Assembly (NCBI GenBank): GCA_964531645.1
Contig: CAZHEF010000007.1
Coordinates: 5,684-69,683, forward strand
DNA: 64,000 nt
Origin: JBBIMS01 sp964531645
GTDB taxonomy: Bacteria > Acidobacteriota > Aminicenantia > JBFLYD01 > JBBIMS01
Direction of reading: 5' to 3'
Every line of letters begins with the position of its first letter. Within the stretch, counting starts at the first letter, position 1. A program made the translations under genes and the position numbers. This document shows, piece by piece, positions 25,656 through 34,991 of the stretch. The notes beneath the pieces are model-generated. The model worked only from the letters and a program-made list of their open reading frames with translations, ran no database searches and was not told the origin of the DNA.

Positions 25656-26556
25656 ATATCCAGCACCTCACTACCCTACCATATTTTTCAAAATATGGAG
25701 GAATCTCCAAACATCTTGAAATTCTAAAAGAACAGAAATAATAAAAAGGACACGAATTTAAATTTTTCTTTAAAGGCGCAGAGAATTTTTGAAATGAAGA
25801 TTTTCCAATAAGAAGTGATGTATAGGGATGAAAAGGATTTTGAAAAATCTCATATGTTTTTCCAATTTCTAATAAATTACCCTTGTAAACCACAGCCATC
25901 TTTTCAGTTACATCCTTCAATAAATCTATCATATGAGTAACAAAAATAAACCCCATATCTCTTTTGCTCTTCAGATTGCCTAATAGATCAATAATCTGTT
26001 TTTCATGGGCTCTGTCAAGGGAAGAAGTAGGTTCATCAGCAAAAATAAATTTCGGTTCATGAAGAAGAGCCATCCCTATTCCTATTCTCTGTAGCATCCC
26101 TGAGCTTAACTGAAAAGGGAACATTTTTATCCAATTTTCTGGCTCCTCAAAACCTGAAAGCCTGAGAGAATTATAAATTCTTTCCTTCAAATCCTTCTTT
26201 TCCATGCCATGGAAGAGAGCGTACTCCTCGATCTGTCTGTAGATCTTTATAGAAGGGTTAAAATAAAGATGAGGTTCCTGAATTATCAAACAAATCTCTT
26301 TTCCCCTTATTCTCCTAATTTCTTCTTCCTTAATTTTCAATAGATCTTTCCCATTGAATAATATTCTCCCATCCTTAAAAAACATTTTTTCGGGAAGTAT
26401 CCTAAGGATTGCCCTTAGAAAAGTTGTTTTTCCTGAACCTGTCTCTCCAACCAGCCCAATCCATTCCCCTTCTTTTATTTCAATTCTTATATCTTTCAAA
26501 ACTTCATTGCCATTGTTTAAAGAAACACTTAAATTCTCAATCTTTAGATTCATCAA
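25648..26556 (-). CDS. Oligopeptide ABC transporter ATPase OppD/DppD
   Basis: A 302-residue ATPase with Walker A GETGSGKTT (about 36-44), signature LSSGMLQRIGIGMAL (Ser-Gly in place of Gly-Gly), Walker B FIFADEPTSSLD and FVTHMID. The C-terminal Cys cluster SCPFYYFCSFRISRC follows the NPFHPYT segment that is diagnostic of this subfamily. It overlaps the mutase gene by 4 bases, an unusual pairing of peptide import with acyl-CoA metabolism. Confidence 0.88.
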   Translation of the reverse strand: MMNLKIENLSVSLNNGNEVLKDIRIEIKEGEWIGLVGETGSGKTTFLRAILRILPEKMFFKDGRILFNGKDLLKIKEEEIRRIRGKEICLIIQEPHLYFNPSIKIYRQIEEYALFHGMEKKDLKERIYNSLRLSGFEEPENWIKMFPFQLSSGMLQRIGIGMALLHEPKFIFADEPTSSLDRAHEKQIIDLLGNLKSKRDMGFIFVTHMIDLLKDVTEKMAVVYKGNLLEIGKTYEIFQNPFHPYTSLLIGKSSFQKFSAPLKKNLNSCPFYYFCSFRISRCLEIPPYFEKYGRVVRCWIYE

Positions 26557-28145
26557 AGGGATTTCTTGGAGGGCTGATAAACTCCGAATACTTCTCTCAA
26601 GGTAGAAATAATTTCTCCGAGAGTTGCATTTTTTCTTAAAGCTTCAAGGACAAAGGGGATTAAATTTTGGTTACCCTTTGCCTTCTCCTTGAGAATATCA
26701 AGGGAAACTTGTACCGATTTCAAATCCCGTGCTTTCTTAAATTCTGCCAATCTTCTCTTTTGGTTCTCTTCTACCTCTGGCTTTACATAAATTATTTCAG
26801 GTTTCGCATTCACCTCCTCTGTAAACATGTTCACTCCGACAACTATATCTTCTTTAATTTCTATTCTTTTCTGAGCTCTATATGCACTCTCACTTATCTC
26901 CTCTTGTATCCATCCACTCTCTATAGCCTTTATTGCTCCTCCCATTTTCTCTATTCTGTCGAGATAAGCATAAACCCTTTTCTCTATCTCATTTGTTAGA
27001 TATTCTACATAATAAGAGCCTCCAAGGGGGTCTGCTACCAAGGGAATTGATGTTTCATGGGCAATTATTTGCTGGGTTCTGAGGGCAATCTTAACAGATT
27101 TCTCAGAAGGAAGGGCAAGAGCTTCATCAAGGGAGTTGGTATGAAGGGATTGTGTTCCTCCAAGAATTGCAGAAAGAGCCTGCAGGGCAACCCTAATTAT
27201 ATTGTTCTCAGGCTGCTGATATGTGAGAGTAGAACCTGCTGTCTGGGTATGAAATCTTAGCATCCATGACTTTGGATTCTCTGCTTTAAATCTTTCCTTC
27301 ATTATCTTAGCCCATATTCTTCTTCCCGCTCTGAATTTGGCAATCTCCTCAAAAAAGTTGTTATGGGAAGAGAAGAAAAAGGATATCCTTGGGGCAAATT
27401 CGTCCACATTCATTCTTTTTGATAACTCATCCACATAGGCAACGGCATTGGCAAATGTAAAGGCAAGCTCTTGAACAGCGGTAGCGCCTGCTTCCCTAAT
27501 GTGATATCCACTAATACTTATAAAATTCCATTGAGGAACATCCTTACAACAAAATTCAATCAGATCTCCTGTTATCCTCATTGAAGGCTCTGGAGGAAAA
27601 ATATAAGTCCCCCTTGCAATGAATTCCTTGAGAATGTCATTCTGAATCGTTCCTCTCAATTTTTTCCAGTCTATTCCTCTCTTTTCAGCAATTAGAAGGA
27701 ACATGGGAAGGATTACAAAGGCAGTTGCATTTATCGTCATGGAAACTGAGACTTCATCAAGGGGTATAGAATCGAAAAGAATCTCCATATCAGAAAGAGA
27801 GCTTATAGCTACTCCTACCTTCCCTATTTCGCCTGCAGATAGAGGATCATCGGAATCAAGTCCAATTTGAGTTGGCAAATCAAAGGCAACTGAAAGCCCT
27901 GTCTGTCCATGTTCAAGAAGGTACTTATATCTTTTATTTGACTCTTCAGCTGTCCCAAATCCAGCATACTGCCTCATGGTCCATAATTTTTCCCTGAACA
28001 TTTCCCTGTGAATTCCCCTTGTAAAAGGATACTCTCCTGGGATTCCCAATTCTTTCTCAAAATCTTCCTTCTCAATCTCATCTTTTGTAAAAAATACCTT
28101 TAGCGGAATACCTGAGAATGTGAAAAATTCTTTTTCTTTCTTCAT
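26553..28145 (-). CDS. Methylmalonyl-CoA mutase, large (catalytic) subunit
   Basis: A 530-residue B12-dependent mutase catalytic barrel that interconverts succinyl-CoA and methylmalonyl-CoA in propionate or odd-chain/branched amino acid metabolism. It has YPFTRGIHREMFREKLWTMR, QYAGFGTAEESNKRYKYLL, SVAFDLPTQIGLDSDDP and TAGSTLTYQQPENNIIRVA. The C-terminal B12-binding domain is absent, so a separate small subunit must be elsewhere. Probably leaderless: no ribosome site, with TATAAT six bases before the ATG. It heads the run with oppD, oppF and the SGNH hydrolase. Confidence 0.93.
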   Translation of the reverse strand: MKKEKEFFTFSGIPLKVFFTKDEIEKEDFEKELGIPGEYPFTRGIHREMFREKLWTMRQYAGFGTAEESNKRYKYLLEHGQTGLSVAFDLPTQIGLDSDDPLSAGEIGKVGVAISSLSDMEILFDSIPLDEVSVSMTINATAFVILPMFLLIAEKRGIDWKKLRGTIQNDILKEFIARGTYIFPPEPSMRITGDLIEFCCKDVPQWNFISISGYHIREAGATAVQELAFTFANAVAYVDELSKRMNVDEFAPRISFFFSSHNNFFEEIAKFRAGRRIWAKIMKERFKAENPKSWMLRFHTQTAGSTLTYQQPENNIIRVALQALSAILGGTQSLHTNSLDEALALPSEKSVKIALRTQQIIAHETSIPLVADPLGGSYYVEYLTNEIEKRVYAYLDRIEKMGGAIKAIESGWIQEEISESAYRAQKRIEIKEDIVVGVNMFTEEVNAKPEIIYVKPEVEENQKRRLAEFKKARDLKSVQVSLDILKEKAKGNQNLIPFVLEALRKNATLGEIISTLREVFGVYQPSKKSL

Positions 28146-28151
28146 AATGGA

Positions 28152-28182
28152 ATTATAATATAAAATCTAGGTGTATAATCAA
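28152..28182 (-). promoter_or_regulatory. Probable promoter of the mutase gene (leaderless)
   Basis: On the minus strand, TATAAT (28152-28157) lies six bases upstream of the ATG (28145), with a weak -35 TTGATT (28177-28182) at 19 bases. A plus-strand TATAAT (28174-28179) points at the divergent small gene. Confidence 0.5.
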
Positions 28183-28193
28183 GTGGAACAAAA

Positions 28194-28439
28194 ATGAAGG
28201 AGAAAAAAAGGAAAATTCAGTTTTATGAAGGTCACAGAGGGGAGGAGATCCCCATAAAATTTCAGTACAGAGGAAAGGAAATAATAATAAAAGAAATAAT
28301 TTCATCGGGATATATTGGTTCACAAGATCCCAAAAAGTCAATTGATAGATTTTTTGATGTAAGGGGGGAAGATGAAAAAAATTACAGGATTTTTTACATT
28401 TCTGATTTCGAAGAATGGATTGTTCTGGAGAAAACTTAG
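28194..28439 (+). CDS. Small protein of unknown function
   Basis: An 81-residue, mostly beta protein: QFYEGHRGEEIPIKFQYRGK, EIISSGYIGSQDPKK, then DEKNYRIFYISDFEEWIVLE. No signal peptide, membrane helix or metal motif is seen. It looks like a small SH3-like or WYL-fold cytosolic protein; I do not recognise a named family. A plus-strand TATAAT lies 14 bases before the ATG. The 3' 68 bases overlap the next gene in another frame, which suggests translational coupling. Confidence 0.6.
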   Translation: MKEKKRKIQFYEGHRGEEIPIKFQYRGKEIIIKEIISSGYIGSQDPKKSIDRFFDVRGEDEKNYRIFYISDFEEWIVLEKT

Positions 28440-29943
28440 TCTTTTTTTATCCTTTCAACTCTTCTTTTTTTGTTTTCTTTCTTCCCAAAATACTCTTATT
28501 GAATCATTTCGATCTTTTCCTGTAACTTTGAATCCTCTTCTTGCAACTGATGAGGTCAGTATTTCAATTGCTGATAAGGTATTCAGTGGTCTTTTCACTT
28601 TAGACAAAAATGGTGATGTCATGCCCGATCTTGTCGAGGAATGGAAGGAAGAAGGGAACTCAATCCTTATTAAATTAAAGGATAAAGTTTTCTGGCACGA
28701 TGGAAAGAATCTAACAACTCATGATCTCATTTTTACATTCAATCTAATGAAAGATCCTTCATTTGAGTATCCTTATAGAGCTGACATAGAATTTATTAAA
28801 GAAATTGAAAAAATAGACTCAGGAAAAGCAAGAATAATTCTCACTAAAAAGTTCGCTCCTTATCTTCTCTATTTAACCTTTAAAATACTTCCTTCCCACA
28901 TGAAGGATGAGTGTAGAAAGCCTGATGCAAAACTTTCAGGAACAGGACCCTATAAATTTGAAGATATAAAATTCAATCAGTATTTAACACTCAAAGGGTT
29001 CAAAAAATACTTTAAAGGTTTACCTGAAATAGAATTTTATAAACTTGTTGTAAATCCAGATCCTTTAATGAACCCCTTGAAACTTTTAAAGGAGAAAATA
29101 CATGCTGGCGAAATTGAACATGAAATCTACAGAAGCCTTAAAGATGATAAAGAATTTAATTCAAAAGTTAGCTTAATTCCTTTCAGAAAGAACTCATACA
29201 CATATCTTGCTTTCAATTTGAGAAACCCTCTTCTTACAAAAGAGATGAGGAAAGCCATAGCTTCCTCAATTCCAAGAAAGAAAATTGTCAATAATTTACT
29301 TTCGGGTGCGGGAGAGGTTGTAAACTCCCACATAATATTTAAACCCTGGATGGTTAATGGATTTCAATACAAATTCAATCCAGAGATTGGCAGGGAAATA
29401 ATTAAAGGGCTGGGATGGAAGATGGGGGAGAAAGGATTTTTTGAAAAGAATGGGAAAAAACTTAAATTTGTTCTTGTTACGAATGGAGAAAGTATTCTAA
29501 GAAGATATTGCGCTTCTATAATAAAAGACGAGCTTGAAAGAACTGGCATTGAGATAGAAATAAGACTTTTAGAGTACCTGTCCTTCCGCTTAGCATTAAA
29601 AAATGGAAATTTTGACCTGGCAATATCAGGATATCTAATGGATCTTGACCCAAATGTATGGGATCTCTTTAGTTCAGAAGGGGTTTTAAATTATGCTAAA
29701 TTTTCAAATCCTTATCTTGATTCTCTCCTTGTAAAAGGAAGGGAAAAACTAGATCGCAATGAAAGATTTTCTATTTATAGAGAAGTCCAGAAAATTCTCG
29801 GAGATGAAATCCCAATTCTTCCACTATTCAGTCCATACTACATAATGGGAGTTTCTAAGAAATTGGAAATCACGGAGAAGCCAGAAATTGTAGGTTCTAC
29901 AAATTCCTTCTCTTCCTTTGTATGGAAATGGAGATTTAAATAA
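28372..29943 (+). CDS. Peptide/nickel ABC transporter substrate-binding protein (SBP_bac_5)
   Basis: A 523-residue extracytoplasmic solute-binding protein of the OppA/DppA type. A hydrophobic export segment lies at about residues 23-39 (LSLFLSFQLFFFCFLSS), then VTLNPLLATDEVSISIADKVFSGL, EEWKEEGNSILIKLKDKVFWHDGK, and the LSGTGPYKFED segment. The far end has LPLFSPYYIMGVSK. It should bind oligopeptides and deliver them to an Opp/Dpp permease; the OppD/OppF ATPases nearby are natural partners though encoded on the other strand. The ATG at 28372 has GGGGGGAAG directly upstream but makes the n-region long; a TTG near 28418 would give a shorter signal. Confidence 0.88.
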   Translation: MKKITGFFTFLISKNGLFWRKLSLFLSFQLFFFCFLSSQNTLIESFRSFPVTLNPLLATDEVSISIADKVFSGLFTLDKNGDVMPDLVEEWKEEGNSILIKLKDKVFWHDGKNLTTHDLIFTFNLMKDPSFEYPYRADIEFIKEIEKIDSGKARIILTKKFAPYLLYLTFKILPSHMKDECRKPDAKLSGTGPYKFEDIKFNQYLTLKGFKKYFKGLPEIEFYKLVVNPDPLMNPLKLLKEKIHAGEIEHEIYRSLKDDKEFNSKVSLIPFRKNSYTYLAFNLRNPLLTKEMRKAIASSIPRKKIVNNLLSGAGEVVNSHIIFKPWMVNGFQYKFNPEIGREIIKGLGWKMGEKGFFEKNGKKLKFVLVTNGESILRRYCASIIKDELERTGIEIEIRLLEYLSFRLALKNGNFDLAISGYLMDLDPNVWDLFSSEGVLNYAKFSNPYLDSLLVKGREKLDRNERFSIYREVQKILGDEIPILPLFSPYYIMGVSKKLEITEKPEIVGSTNSFSSFVWKWRFK

Positions 29944-29946
29944 GAG

Positions 29947-30756
29947 TTAAAACTTAAATTTGAGATTCACTGCAAAGTTAAAGCCGCTTAACTCCCATTT
30001 GAAATCTTTTTCTTTTCCATTTACATCTTCAAATCTTAAATTTTCTCCAACTGATGTTGGGTCAGATGTGTCTTTTTCAATCTTAAAAGCTTTTATTGTT
30101 CCGAAGGGATACCTTAAATCAGTAGAAATTGAAATATTCTTTGTAATATCAAAATCAAAACCTCCATTTATATGAGGAATTACCGCTTTACCGCTCGATT
30201 CTATCTCATAGGAACCTTTCTCAAAAGAAACTCCATTTTCTTTCCAATCCCACTCCTCTTTTAGAACAATCTTACCCATATAATACCCCATACCTGCACC
30301 TATGTAAGCACGGAATCTCTCAGAAGGAAGATTTACTCTTAGAGTGGCAACTATCGGGATTAGAGAGGCAGAAACTTCAAATTCATCTGAAATTTCATAA
30401 GAATCTCCACTTATCTTTCCTGTAGCTTCTATGGATGCCTTAGGCTTCTGAATCCAGTGCTCAGCTCCGATGGCAAGGGAGAAACTTCTGCTCACAAAAA
30501 ATTCTATTTCTCCTCCGAAGGTCATACCTCCTTTAATCTCATCCAGCTCATTCATATTGGACTTCAAGCCCGCGGAGCTCAACCATGCATTGAATTCTGT
30601 AAAGGAGTTATTAACAGGAGGAAGAACCTCGTCATTATAAGTTGAGGAAGAAGGGGTATATAGCCCACCACGAAGGGAAAAAGCAATTCTTTTCTCCTCA
30701 CCGATCAACAGAACGGAAAAGGAAAGAATTGAAATAAGAAAAATTTTAAATTTCAT
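29947..30756 (-). CDS. Outer-membrane beta-barrel protein
   Basis: A 269-residue exported protein: signal peptide MKFKIFLISILSFSVLLIG, then alternating amphipathic strands (SFSLAIGAEHWIQK, AYIGAGMGYYMGKI, ISISTDLRYPFGTI) and the terminal FAVNLKFKF, ending in Phe. This fits an 8-10-stranded OmpW/OmpA-like barrel. The ATG has GGGAGGTTTAA upstream. It is convergent with the solute-binding protein, with a gap of only 3 bases. Function is unknown. Confidence 0.75.
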   Translation of the reverse strand: MKFKIFLISILSFSVLLIGEEKRIAFSLRGGLYTPSSSTYNDEVLPPVNNSFTEFNAWLSSAGLKSNMNELDEIKGGMTFGGEIEFFVSRSFSLAIGAEHWIQKPKASIEATGKISGDSYEISDEFEVSASLIPIVATLRVNLPSERFRAYIGAGMGYYMGKIVLKEEWDWKENGVSFEKGSYEIESSGKAVIPHINGGFDFDITKNISISTDLRYPFGTIKAFKIEKDTSDPTSVGENLRFEDVNGKEKDFKWELSGFNFAVNLKFKF

Positions 30757-30909
30757 TTAAACCTCCCATGAAAATTGAAAAGTTAAAATTTAAAAGGAAA
30801 AAGTTAAAAGAAAGATATAAAATTGAAAAGCAAGTAGCGGATGCAAGTAAATTCTCAATCTTCACTTCTTTCTCTCCTCGCTTTAATTTTCAAGTTGCAC
30901 TTTTACATT

Positions 30910-33606
30910 TTATTCAAAGGGACCATAAGAAAAACGATTGTTGGTTTTGTCCCTTTCCTTTAAAGAGTTATCCTGATCTATAACTGCAATTATGTACTTT
31001 CCTGAAAGTGATATATAGGGTGGGAAATAGTATGAAAATAAAGAATCCCTGTATTCATTTATATTTATTGAGGATGAAAAGGTGATCGTTTTTAAAAGAG
31101 TATCAAGGGTTGTTCCATCATTTGAATAATAAATGGAAACTGTGAACTCATCAGAACATTCAGCAGTTCCCATGTTTTTAATTCTGAAAATAGCATTAAT
31201 AACCTTTATCCGTGATACACGGTGAGATATTTGCACATTTATCCATTCTCCAATGAGATCAGGAAGTGAACCCCTTTCAAAGTTGGCAACACAATTTTTA
31301 TTTGAATCCATCTTCACCCCAATTTTCTGTTCTGTTCCAGAGCAATCTCCACTCCAGCCTGTAAAGGTTGAATCAGAGCCAGGCATAGCAGTAAGGGTCA
31401 CAGTAATGCCAGCATCGTATCCCTCTGAGCATTTTTCTCCACAGTTAATTCCTCCTTCATCGCTTGTAACAACTCCTGTGCCTGTCCCCGTTTTTGTAAC
31501 AGTTAAGGTATATTTTATTAATCCCTCCTCAATTTTAGCAACAAAAGCATCATAACCACTCGAGTATCCGTATAATGGTGTTGCTGTTGGAAAATTGCTT
31601 GAGGAAGTATAACCTGTTATATAGGCATTTCCCAGAGGATCCACAGCTATTCCATGGGCATAATCATTGCTACTTCCGCCAAGATAAGTAGAATAAACAA
31701 TTGCACTTCCTTCGGAGTTTATTTTAACAATAAAAACATCCCAGTAGCCTCCGTTGGAACTTTGCAAAGGATTCTGGGTTGGAAAGTCTGATGAATAGGT
31801 TTCTCCTGTTATATAAACATTTCCTTTTGAATCAATAGCTATTCCCCTGCTATAGTCAATGTTCCCTCCACCAAGAAATGTTGAATAAACAATGCTATTT
31901 TCCAATGTAGAAATTTTTGTAATGAAAAGGTCGTAATTTCCAGAAATACTTTTCTGTATTGGGCTTTGAGTGGGAAAATCGGGAGAAGAGGTATATCCTG
32001 TTAGATAAACATTTTCCAATGAATCCACTGCTATTCCTGTTCCATAATCGTTATCAGATCCCCCTAAATATGTAGAAAGAACAACATTTCCTTCTTGATT
32101 TATCTTAACCAGAAATGAATCCCAGAGCCCTGCCCTTTCCTTTATAGGATTTTTTGCGGGAAAATCACTGGAATATGTTGTCCCTGTTATATAAACATTT
32201 CCTGAAGAATCGACAGCTAATCCGTATCCGTAATCATTGTTACTTCCACCAAAATATGTTGAATAAACAAGAGAATTACCTTCTGGATCTATTTTTGTAA
32301 TAAAAATATCGTAATATCCTGAATAGTTATATATTGGATTTTTGGTGGGAAAATTGGATGAATAAGTAGTTCCCGTTAGATAGGCACTTCCTGAACTATC
32401 AAAAGCTATGTTATAACCATAATCATTGTTATTTCCACCAAGATAAGTGGAATAAATAAGAGAATTGCCTTCTGGATTTATCTTAGCAACAAAAACATCA
32501 CGCCCCCCAGAATTGCTTTTCTGAACAGGGTTTTTTGTGGGAAAATCTGTTGATTCAGTGTAACCTGTTATGTAGGCACTACCTGAAGAATCTACCGCTA
32601 TTGCATAACCATAATCATCTCCATTTCCCCCAAGAAAGGTTGAATAGACAAGAGAATTACCTTCTGGATTTATTTTTGTAATAAAAATATCGTAATATCC
32701 TGATTTACCCTTAATTGGAGACCTTACGGGAAAATCGGGTGAAAAAGTCTGCCCTATTACATATACACTCCCTGAGTTATCAACAGTTATCCCATAACCT
32801 CCGTCATAGTAGGAACCACCAAGATATGTGGAGTAGATCAGGGTCGGATCTATTATTAGAGGGTATGAGTTATCAAAAGATTTGATATCGAAACTAAAAA
32901 TATGTTTCCCATTTTCTTTCTTTACTCTGTAAGAGCCGTCAATTTCTACTTTATTACCTTCTATTTCCTGGTAAATATAAGGTTTTCTTTGAAAAACGGT
33001 TTTGCCTGATGGAAGTTTAGCAACTATTCCCCCATCTTTCAAGCTGAGTTCTTTGATTCCGCAGACTTCGAAAGAAATCTTGGAAATGTCTGCTCCAGGT
33101 TTTATTACAATATCATATTCAAGATTTCCACTCTTCCCATAAAAAATAATATCTACGCCATTATAAACTCCCTTATATCTAATTTTTCCAAAGGCTGAAA
33201 GAGTCTTTTTCCAGCTTTTATGATGATTCCCAATGAAGCAATTCATTTTTGCCTCATTAGCTTCTTCTCCTCTTATCTCAAATTTTTTATTAGCATTCAA
33301 CGGAGCAATTCTTACAATCTCTGCAACCTCTTTCCTGTTATCTTGCTTACTGTGCAATGCTAAATAAACTCCATCTTCTGCGAAAAAAATACCGTTTTTG
33401 ACTCCTATTCCATAAAAAATCACATCCCTCTCAAACTGACCATCACTCTTAATAAAATATAGAGGTAATCTCTCAAGATAACTAACAAGTTGTACTCTCT
33501 GTTTCTCCACAAAAGCTGAAAAATCTGAAGTAAAAGAGTCGGCCACTGATACCATAAATAGCACAAATAATACGAATGTCCTTCTATTCATAAAAATTCT
33601 ATACAT
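30910..33606 (-). CDS. Secreted SBBP beta-propeller repeat protein with InlB_B-like and CARDB domains
   Basis: An exported protein of about 898 residues. The signal peptide is followed by a DUF7948-like N-terminal region (FVEKQRVQLVSYLERLPLYFIKS...YNGVDIIFYGKSGNLEYDIVIKPGAD). Seven tandem SBBP repeats of about 63 residues follow (pattern YSTYLGGS-DYGYGIAVDSSGNVYITG-DFPTKNP). An InlB_B/bacterial-list module (YTLTVTKTGTGTGVVTSD...INCGEKC...WSGDCSG...NCVANF) and a C-terminal CARDB-type Ig domain (DLIGEWINVQ...IRIKNMG-like) complete it. Such proteins are exposed or secreted and may bind polymers or cells. AAGGAGGAG precedes the ATG at 33606. No sorting tail is obvious. Confidence 0.88.
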   Translation of the reverse strand: MYRIFMNRRTFVLFVLFMVSVADSFTSDFSAFVEKQRVQLVSYLERLPLYFIKSDGQFERDVIFYGIGVKNGIFFAEDGVYLALHSKQDNRKEVAEIVRIAPLNANKKFEIRGEEANEAKMNCFIGNHHKSWKKTLSAFGKIRYKGVYNGVDIIFYGKSGNLEYDIVIKPGADISKISFEVCGIKELSLKDGGIVAKLPSGKTVFQRKPYIYQEIEGNKVEIDGSYRVKKENGKHIFSFDIKSFDNSYPLIIDPTLIYSTYLGGSYYDGGYGITVDNSGSVYVIGQTFSPDFPVRSPIKGKSGYYDIFITKINPEGNSLVYSTFLGGNGDDYGYAIAVDSSGSAYITGYTESTDFPTKNPVQKSNSGGRDVFVAKINPEGNSLIYSTYLGGNNNDYGYNIAFDSSGSAYLTGTTYSSNFPTKNPIYNYSGYYDIFITKIDPEGNSLVYSTYFGGSNNDYGYGLAVDSSGNVYITGTTYSSDFPAKNPIKERAGLWDSFLVKINQEGNVVLSTYLGGSDNDYGTGIAVDSLENVYLTGYTSSPDFPTQSPIQKSISGNYDLFITKISTLENSIVYSTFLGGGNIDYSRGIAIDSKGNVYITGETYSSDFPTQNPLQSSNGGYWDVFIVKINSEGSAIVYSTYLGGSSNDYAHGIAVDPLGNAYITGYTSSSNFPTATPLYGYSSGYDAFVAKIEEGLIKYTLTVTKTGTGTGVVTSDEGGINCGEKCSEGYDAGITVTLTAMPGSDSTFTGWSGDCSGTEQKIGVKMDSNKNCVANFERGSLPDLIGEWINVQISHRVSRIKVINAIFRIKNMGTAECSDEFTVSIYYSNDGTTLDTLLKTITFSSSININEYRDSLFSYYFPPYISLSGKYIIAVIDQDNSLKERDKTNNRFSYGPFE
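31530..32850 (-). repeat. Seven tandem SBBP coding repeats (about 190 bp each)
   Basis: The seven units are visible as repeated DNA words such as CCTTCTGGATTTAT, AAGATAAGT(G/A)GAATA and ATAACCATAATCATTG. They differ by many silent and replacement changes, so they are old duplications rather than a recent expansion. Confidence 0.75.
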
Positions 33607-33668
33607 CAATAGCTCCTCCTTACTTTAAATTTTAAAAATATATGTCGAAAATTTCTTATCTAACATTT

Positions 33669-34991
33669 TTACGCATAAAGGCCCCTTATCTCCGAAGCCT
33701 TTGCAACCCTCTTTATTGCAACTATAAAGGCAGCTGTCCTGAGGTTACACTTATAGAACTGAGCAGCGTCATAGACATCGTTAAATGCCTTCTTCATGAT
33801 TTTCTGAAGTTGACTTATAACCTCCTCATAATTCCAGTACAAACCTGTTCTATTTTGAACCCACTCAAAATAGGATACTGTTACCCCACCTGCATTGCAA
33901 AGGATATCAGGAATAACCATCACACCTTCTCTGTCAAGAATCTCGTCTGCTTCAACTGTCGTTGGCCCATTGGCCCCCTCAGCAATAATTTTTGCCTTTA
34001 TCCTTTCCGCATTTTCATTGGTAATTTGATTCTCAAGAGCAGCTGGAACAAGGACATCTACATTTAACTCAAGCAATTCGAGGGAGTTTTCAAGCTTTGC
34101 ACAATTTGCCTGTTTTTCGAAACCTTCAAGGGTTTTATTTTTTGAAACATACTCAATAGCAAGAGATATATCGACACCATCCTTTGAATAATAAGAACCG
34201 GATATATCACCGATTCCAACTATCTTTCCTCCCATGCCATGTAAAATCTTTGCTGTGTTGGAACCAACATTTCCAAAGCCCTGAATTGCAAAGGTTGATT
34301 TTTTAATCTCCATATTCAAATGTTTTAAAGCTTCCTCTGTAACAAATACAATACCCCATGCAGTAGCTTCACTTCTTCCTTCAGAGCCACCAATCTCAAG
34401 GGGTTTTCCTGTTACAACTGCAGGAATGTATTCCCTGTAATGCATGGAGTATGTGTCCATAAACCATCCCATTATCTGGGGGTTAGTATTAACATCTGGA
34501 GCAGGAACATCCTTATCGGGTCCAAAACACTCAATAAAATCTGCAAAATATCTTCTTGAAAGTCTCTCAAGCTCTGCTTCAGAAAGCTTGGACGGATCCA
34601 CAACAACTCCTCCTTTTCCTCCACCAAAGGGTACATTTACTACTGCACACTTGTAAGTCATCCAGAAGGCAAGGGCTTTAACCTCATCGATGTTAACCTC
34701 TGGATGAAATCTTACACCACCCTTTGAAGGTCCCCTGGCTATATTATGCTGAACCCTGTATCCCTTAAATATCTTTATAGAACCATCGTCCATCCTGACG
34801 GGCAAATTTACCTCCACAATTTTTCTTGGTTCTTTAATCATTGCAATTTGATTCTCTGTCAGATTCAAAAGGGAAGCTGCTTTATCAAATTGTTTTAAAG
34901 CATTCTCAAATGCAGATGGTTTCTGCTTACCAATCTCAAAGCTCTCTTTACTTATTCTCTTTATAAATTGTTCTCTTGTCTCCTTGCTCAT
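33669..34991 (-). CDS. gdhA: Glutamate (Glu/Leu/Phe/Val) dehydrogenase
   Basis: A 440-residue hexameric-type dehydrogenase. It has IARGPSKGGVRFHPEV, the catalytic region KCAVVNVPFGGGKGGVVVDP, GPDKDVPAPDVNTN, the Rossmann motif GFGNVGSNTAK (about 228-238), and EGANGPTTVEAD. It oxidatively deaminates glutamate to 2-oxoglutarate, fitting amino acid fermentation alongside the proteases and peptide uptake. Coenzyme choice cannot be told. AGGAGG lies six bases before the ATG. Monocistronic. Confidence 0.93.
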   Translation of the reverse strand: MSKETREQFIKRISKESFEIGKQKPSAFENALKQFDKAASLLNLTENQIAMIKEPRKIVEVNLPVRMDDGSIKIFKGYRVQHNIARGPSKGGVRFHPEVNIDEVKALAFWMTYKCAVVNVPFGGGKGGVVVDPSKLSEAELERLSRRYFADFIECFGPDKDVPAPDVNTNPQIMGWFMDTYSMHYREYIPAVVTGKPLEIGGSEGRSEATAWGIVFVTEEALKHLNMEIKKSTFAIQGFGNVGSNTAKILHGMGGKIVGIGDISGSYYSKDGVDISLAIEYVSKNKTLEGFEKQANCAKLENSLELLELNVDVLVPAALENQITNENAERIKAKIIAEGANGPTTVEADEILDREGVMVIPDILCNAGGVTVSYFEWVQNRTGLYWNYEEVISQLQKIMKKAFNDVYDAAQFYKCNLRTAAFIVAIKRVAKASEIRGLYA

